Assembly: GCA_031269415.1 (NCBI GenBank)
Contig: JAISZF010000081.1
Coordinates: 1-10,078 of the forward strand
Source of the DNA: Clostridiales bacterium
Lineage (GTDB): Bacteria > Bacillota > Clostridia > Lachnospirales > WQUN01
Direction: 5' to 3'
Length of the DNA stretch: 10,078 nucleotides
Below, piece by piece: positions 8,949-10,078 of this stretch. The notes under the pieces are model-generated. The model made no database searches, was not told the origin of the DNA, and was given only the letters and a program-made list of their open reading frames with translations. Position 1 is the stretch's first letter; every line of letters starts with the position of its first letter. The position numbers were made by a program, and so were the translations under genes.

Positions 8949-9019
8949 TAATCAATGAAAGCGGACAAACGATGCGTAGATTGTCGATTCGTAATTCCAT
9001 AAAACAACTAATATATACG

Positions 9020-9048
9020 TTGACATTCTATGATTTTTATGATATTTT
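9020..9048 (+). promoter_or_regulatory. Predicted sigma-A-type promoter for the solute-binding protein gene
   Basis: A perfect -35 hexamer TTGACA (9020-9025) is followed after a 17-base spacer by TATTTT (9043-9048), a 4-of-6 match to the -10 consensus. The surroundings are AT-rich. Transcription would begin near 9054-9056, giving a leader of about 60 bases before the ATG at 9118. It is the only strong promoter-like sequence I noticed between genes in the window. The start of transcription is inferred, not seen. Confidence 0.65.
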
Positions 9049-9050
9049 TT

Positions 9051-9097
9051 ATATGTTCTAGGTATTACTGGATGTTACTATGTCCAGAACAACATAT
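9051..9097 (+). promoter_or_regulatory. Imperfect inverted repeat at the predicted transcript 5' end
   Basis: ATATGTT (9051-9057) is the inverse complement of AACATAT (9091-9097). Inside it, CTGGAT (9068-9073) can pair with GTCCAG (9082-9087), including one G-U pair. An alternative pairing joins GTTCT (9055-9059) to AGAAC (9086-9090), which partly competes with the inner stem. It lies just after the -10 box, so it could be a leader hairpin that protects the mRNA or modulates expression, or a repressor operator. No T-run follows, so it is not a typical intrinsic terminator. Function is unproven, and such repeats occur by chance in AT-rich DNA. Confidence 0.35.
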
Positions 9098-9117
9098 AAA
9101 GAAAAGGGGAATGTATC

Positions 9118-10078
9118 ATGAAACTAGCGGCAAGGGTTACCGCGATTTGCGGGGCGGCGGTTTTAGCGTTCAACGTTTCAGGCTGCGCCGGCGGAAATTC
9201 AGGGACCCAGCAGCCCGCGGCGAACGATTCAAGTGACACCGCCTCAATCGCGGCGGAGCCTGTTACGCTTAAAGTCTGGGTGCCGCAGAACCAGGTAACG
9301 CCCGGCACGATAGACAAGATGGAGAAGCAGTTCCAGGATTTGCACCCCGAATGGGCCATTACGTTTACCACTGAAGTACAAGGCGAAGACACCGCGAAGG
9401 ATCAAATTCTGAAGGATGTCGCCGCCACAGGCGACGTGTACTTCTTCGCCAACGACCAGATACAGGAATTGATTGGCGCGGGAGCGATAGCCCAATTGGG
9501 CGGTTCCACCGAGCAGATGGTTAAAGACACAATGCCGGAGGCGGTTGTGGATACCTGCGTCGTCGACGGCAAGCTTTATGGCATACCGTTCACTCATAAC
9601 ACGTTTTTTATGTATTATGACAAGTCATTGCTGACAGAAGACGACGTTAAGAGTCTTGACACTATTATGGCCAAACAAACGCCGGATAATGCGTACAATT
9701 TCCAATTCGACGACGCGGGCGGCTGGAAAGGCGCGGCGTTCTATTACGGCGCGGGCTTGACTATTTACGGAGCGGACGCTGTTACATACAGCGAGGGCTG
9801 TAATTGGAACAACCCTACCGGTATCGCGGTCACTAATTATTTAGTGGATTTGGTAAATAACCCCAAGTGCGTGAAGGTAGACGACGCGCAAGCCTCCGAA
9901 CTCACCGCGGAACATCGTTTAGGCGCGTGGTGGGACGGTTCATGGAATTACCAGGTATATAAGGACGCATTAGGCGACGATCTGGGTATGGCCCCGCTTC
10001 CGACGTTTAAGGTTGACGGTCAAGATTATCAATTAAAAGGCTTCTACGGCTCCAAGGCTATCGGCGTAAACGCTCTGT
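9118..10078 (+). CDS. Sugar-type ABC transporter solute-binding lipoprotein, 3'-truncated
   Basis: This is an extracellular solute-binding protein of the type that captures a sugar or oligosaccharide and delivers it to an ABC importer. Its first 320 codons are in the window; relatives are about 400-430 residues, so the end is missing. The N-terminus has K2 and R6, a hydrophobic stretch, and the lipobox V-S-G-C with Cys23. It should therefore be lipidated and anchored to the outer face of the membrane. A Gly, Ser, Gln and Ala-rich linker follows, and the mature fold starts near LKVWVP. The block KLYGIPFTHNTFFMYYDK (152-169) is typical of MalE-like binding proteins, as is the nearby acidic EDDVKSLDTI. 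Three further cysteines occur, at 147, 228 and 251. AGGGGA (9105-9110) lies 7 bases before the ATG. It has its own predicted promoter and probably begins a transporter operon. A maltodextrin-like ligand is suggested by resemblance only; other oligosaccharides are possible. Confidence 0.9.
   Translation, partial: MKLAARVTAICGAAVLAFNVSGCAGGNSGTQQPAANDSSDTASIAAEPVTLKVWVPQNQVTPGTIDKMEKQFQDLHPEWAITFTTEVQGEDTAKDQILKDVAATGDVYFFANDQIQELIGAGAIAQLGGSTEQMVKDTMPEAVVDTCVVDGKLYGIPFTHNTFFMYYDKSLLTEDDVKSLDTIMAKQTPDNAYNFQFDDAGGWKGAAFYYGAGLTIYGADAVTYSEGCNWNNPTGIAVTNYLVDLVNNPKCVKVDDAQASELTAEHRLGAWWDGSWNYQVYKDALGDDLGMAPLPTFKVDGQDYQLKGFYGSKAIGVNAL

Noticed and set aside
9038..9043. TATGAT as an alternative -10 box
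   Set aside because: It matches the consensus better but leaves only 12 bases after TTGACA, too short for a normal sigma-A promoter.
9030..9236. A 68-codon plus-strand frame starting in the promoter region and overlapping the lipoprotein start
   Set aside because: It overlaps the clear lipoprotein signal sequence in another frame, its start lies within the predicted promoter, and the translation has low-complexity character.
1..10078. Mobile elements, CRISPR, phage defence or secondary-metabolite genes
   Set aside because: All long coding frames are accounted for by housekeeping, envelope-cassette or transport genes. I saw no transposase, integrase, terminal inverted repeat pairs or regularly spaced direct repeats.

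Overview
The window suggests a low-to-mid GC Gram-positive bacterium, most likely a clostridial member of the Bacillota. Four things point that way. smc is followed immediately by ftsY, as is usual in that phylum. FtsY is short and lacks the long acidic N-terminal extension of proteobacterial homologues. Several genes have strong AGGAGG-type ribosome binding sites. The last gene encodes a maltodextrin-type solute-binding lipoprotein of a kind common in Clostridia. This placement is inferred from gene order and protein features, not from a database search.

Positions 1-8948 hold five tightly packed genes on the plus strand. They are a MoxR-family AAA+ ATPase (5' end outside the window), a DUF58 protein, a large membrane-bound transglutaminase-like protein, the chromosome condensation protein Smc and the SRP receptor FtsY. 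The joints are a 4-base overlap, then gaps of 12, 7 and 11 bases, so the genes look like one transcription unit. The first three form the well-known but poorly understood MoxR/DUF58/transglutaminase cassette, thought to act on cell-envelope or secreted proteins. Smc (chromosome organisation and segregation) and FtsY (co-translational membrane targeting) are housekeeping functions. Joining the cassette directly to smc-ftsY is the most unusual feature of the layout, because in many Bacillota the gene before smc is rnc.

Positions 8949-9117 are an AT-rich intergenic region. It has no convincing intrinsic terminator for the operon, a good sigma-A-type promoter (TTGACA, 17 bases, TATTTT), and an imperfect inverted repeat that would lie at the 5' end of the new transcript. 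From 9118 to the window end is the first 320 codons of a sugar-type extracellular solute-binding lipoprotein, presumably the first gene of an ABC importer operon that continues beyond the window.

I saw no RNA genes, CRISPR arrays, insertion sequences, phage genes or attachment sites. The window looks mostly ordinary. Its points of interest are the operon junction and the regulatory region before the solute-binding gene.
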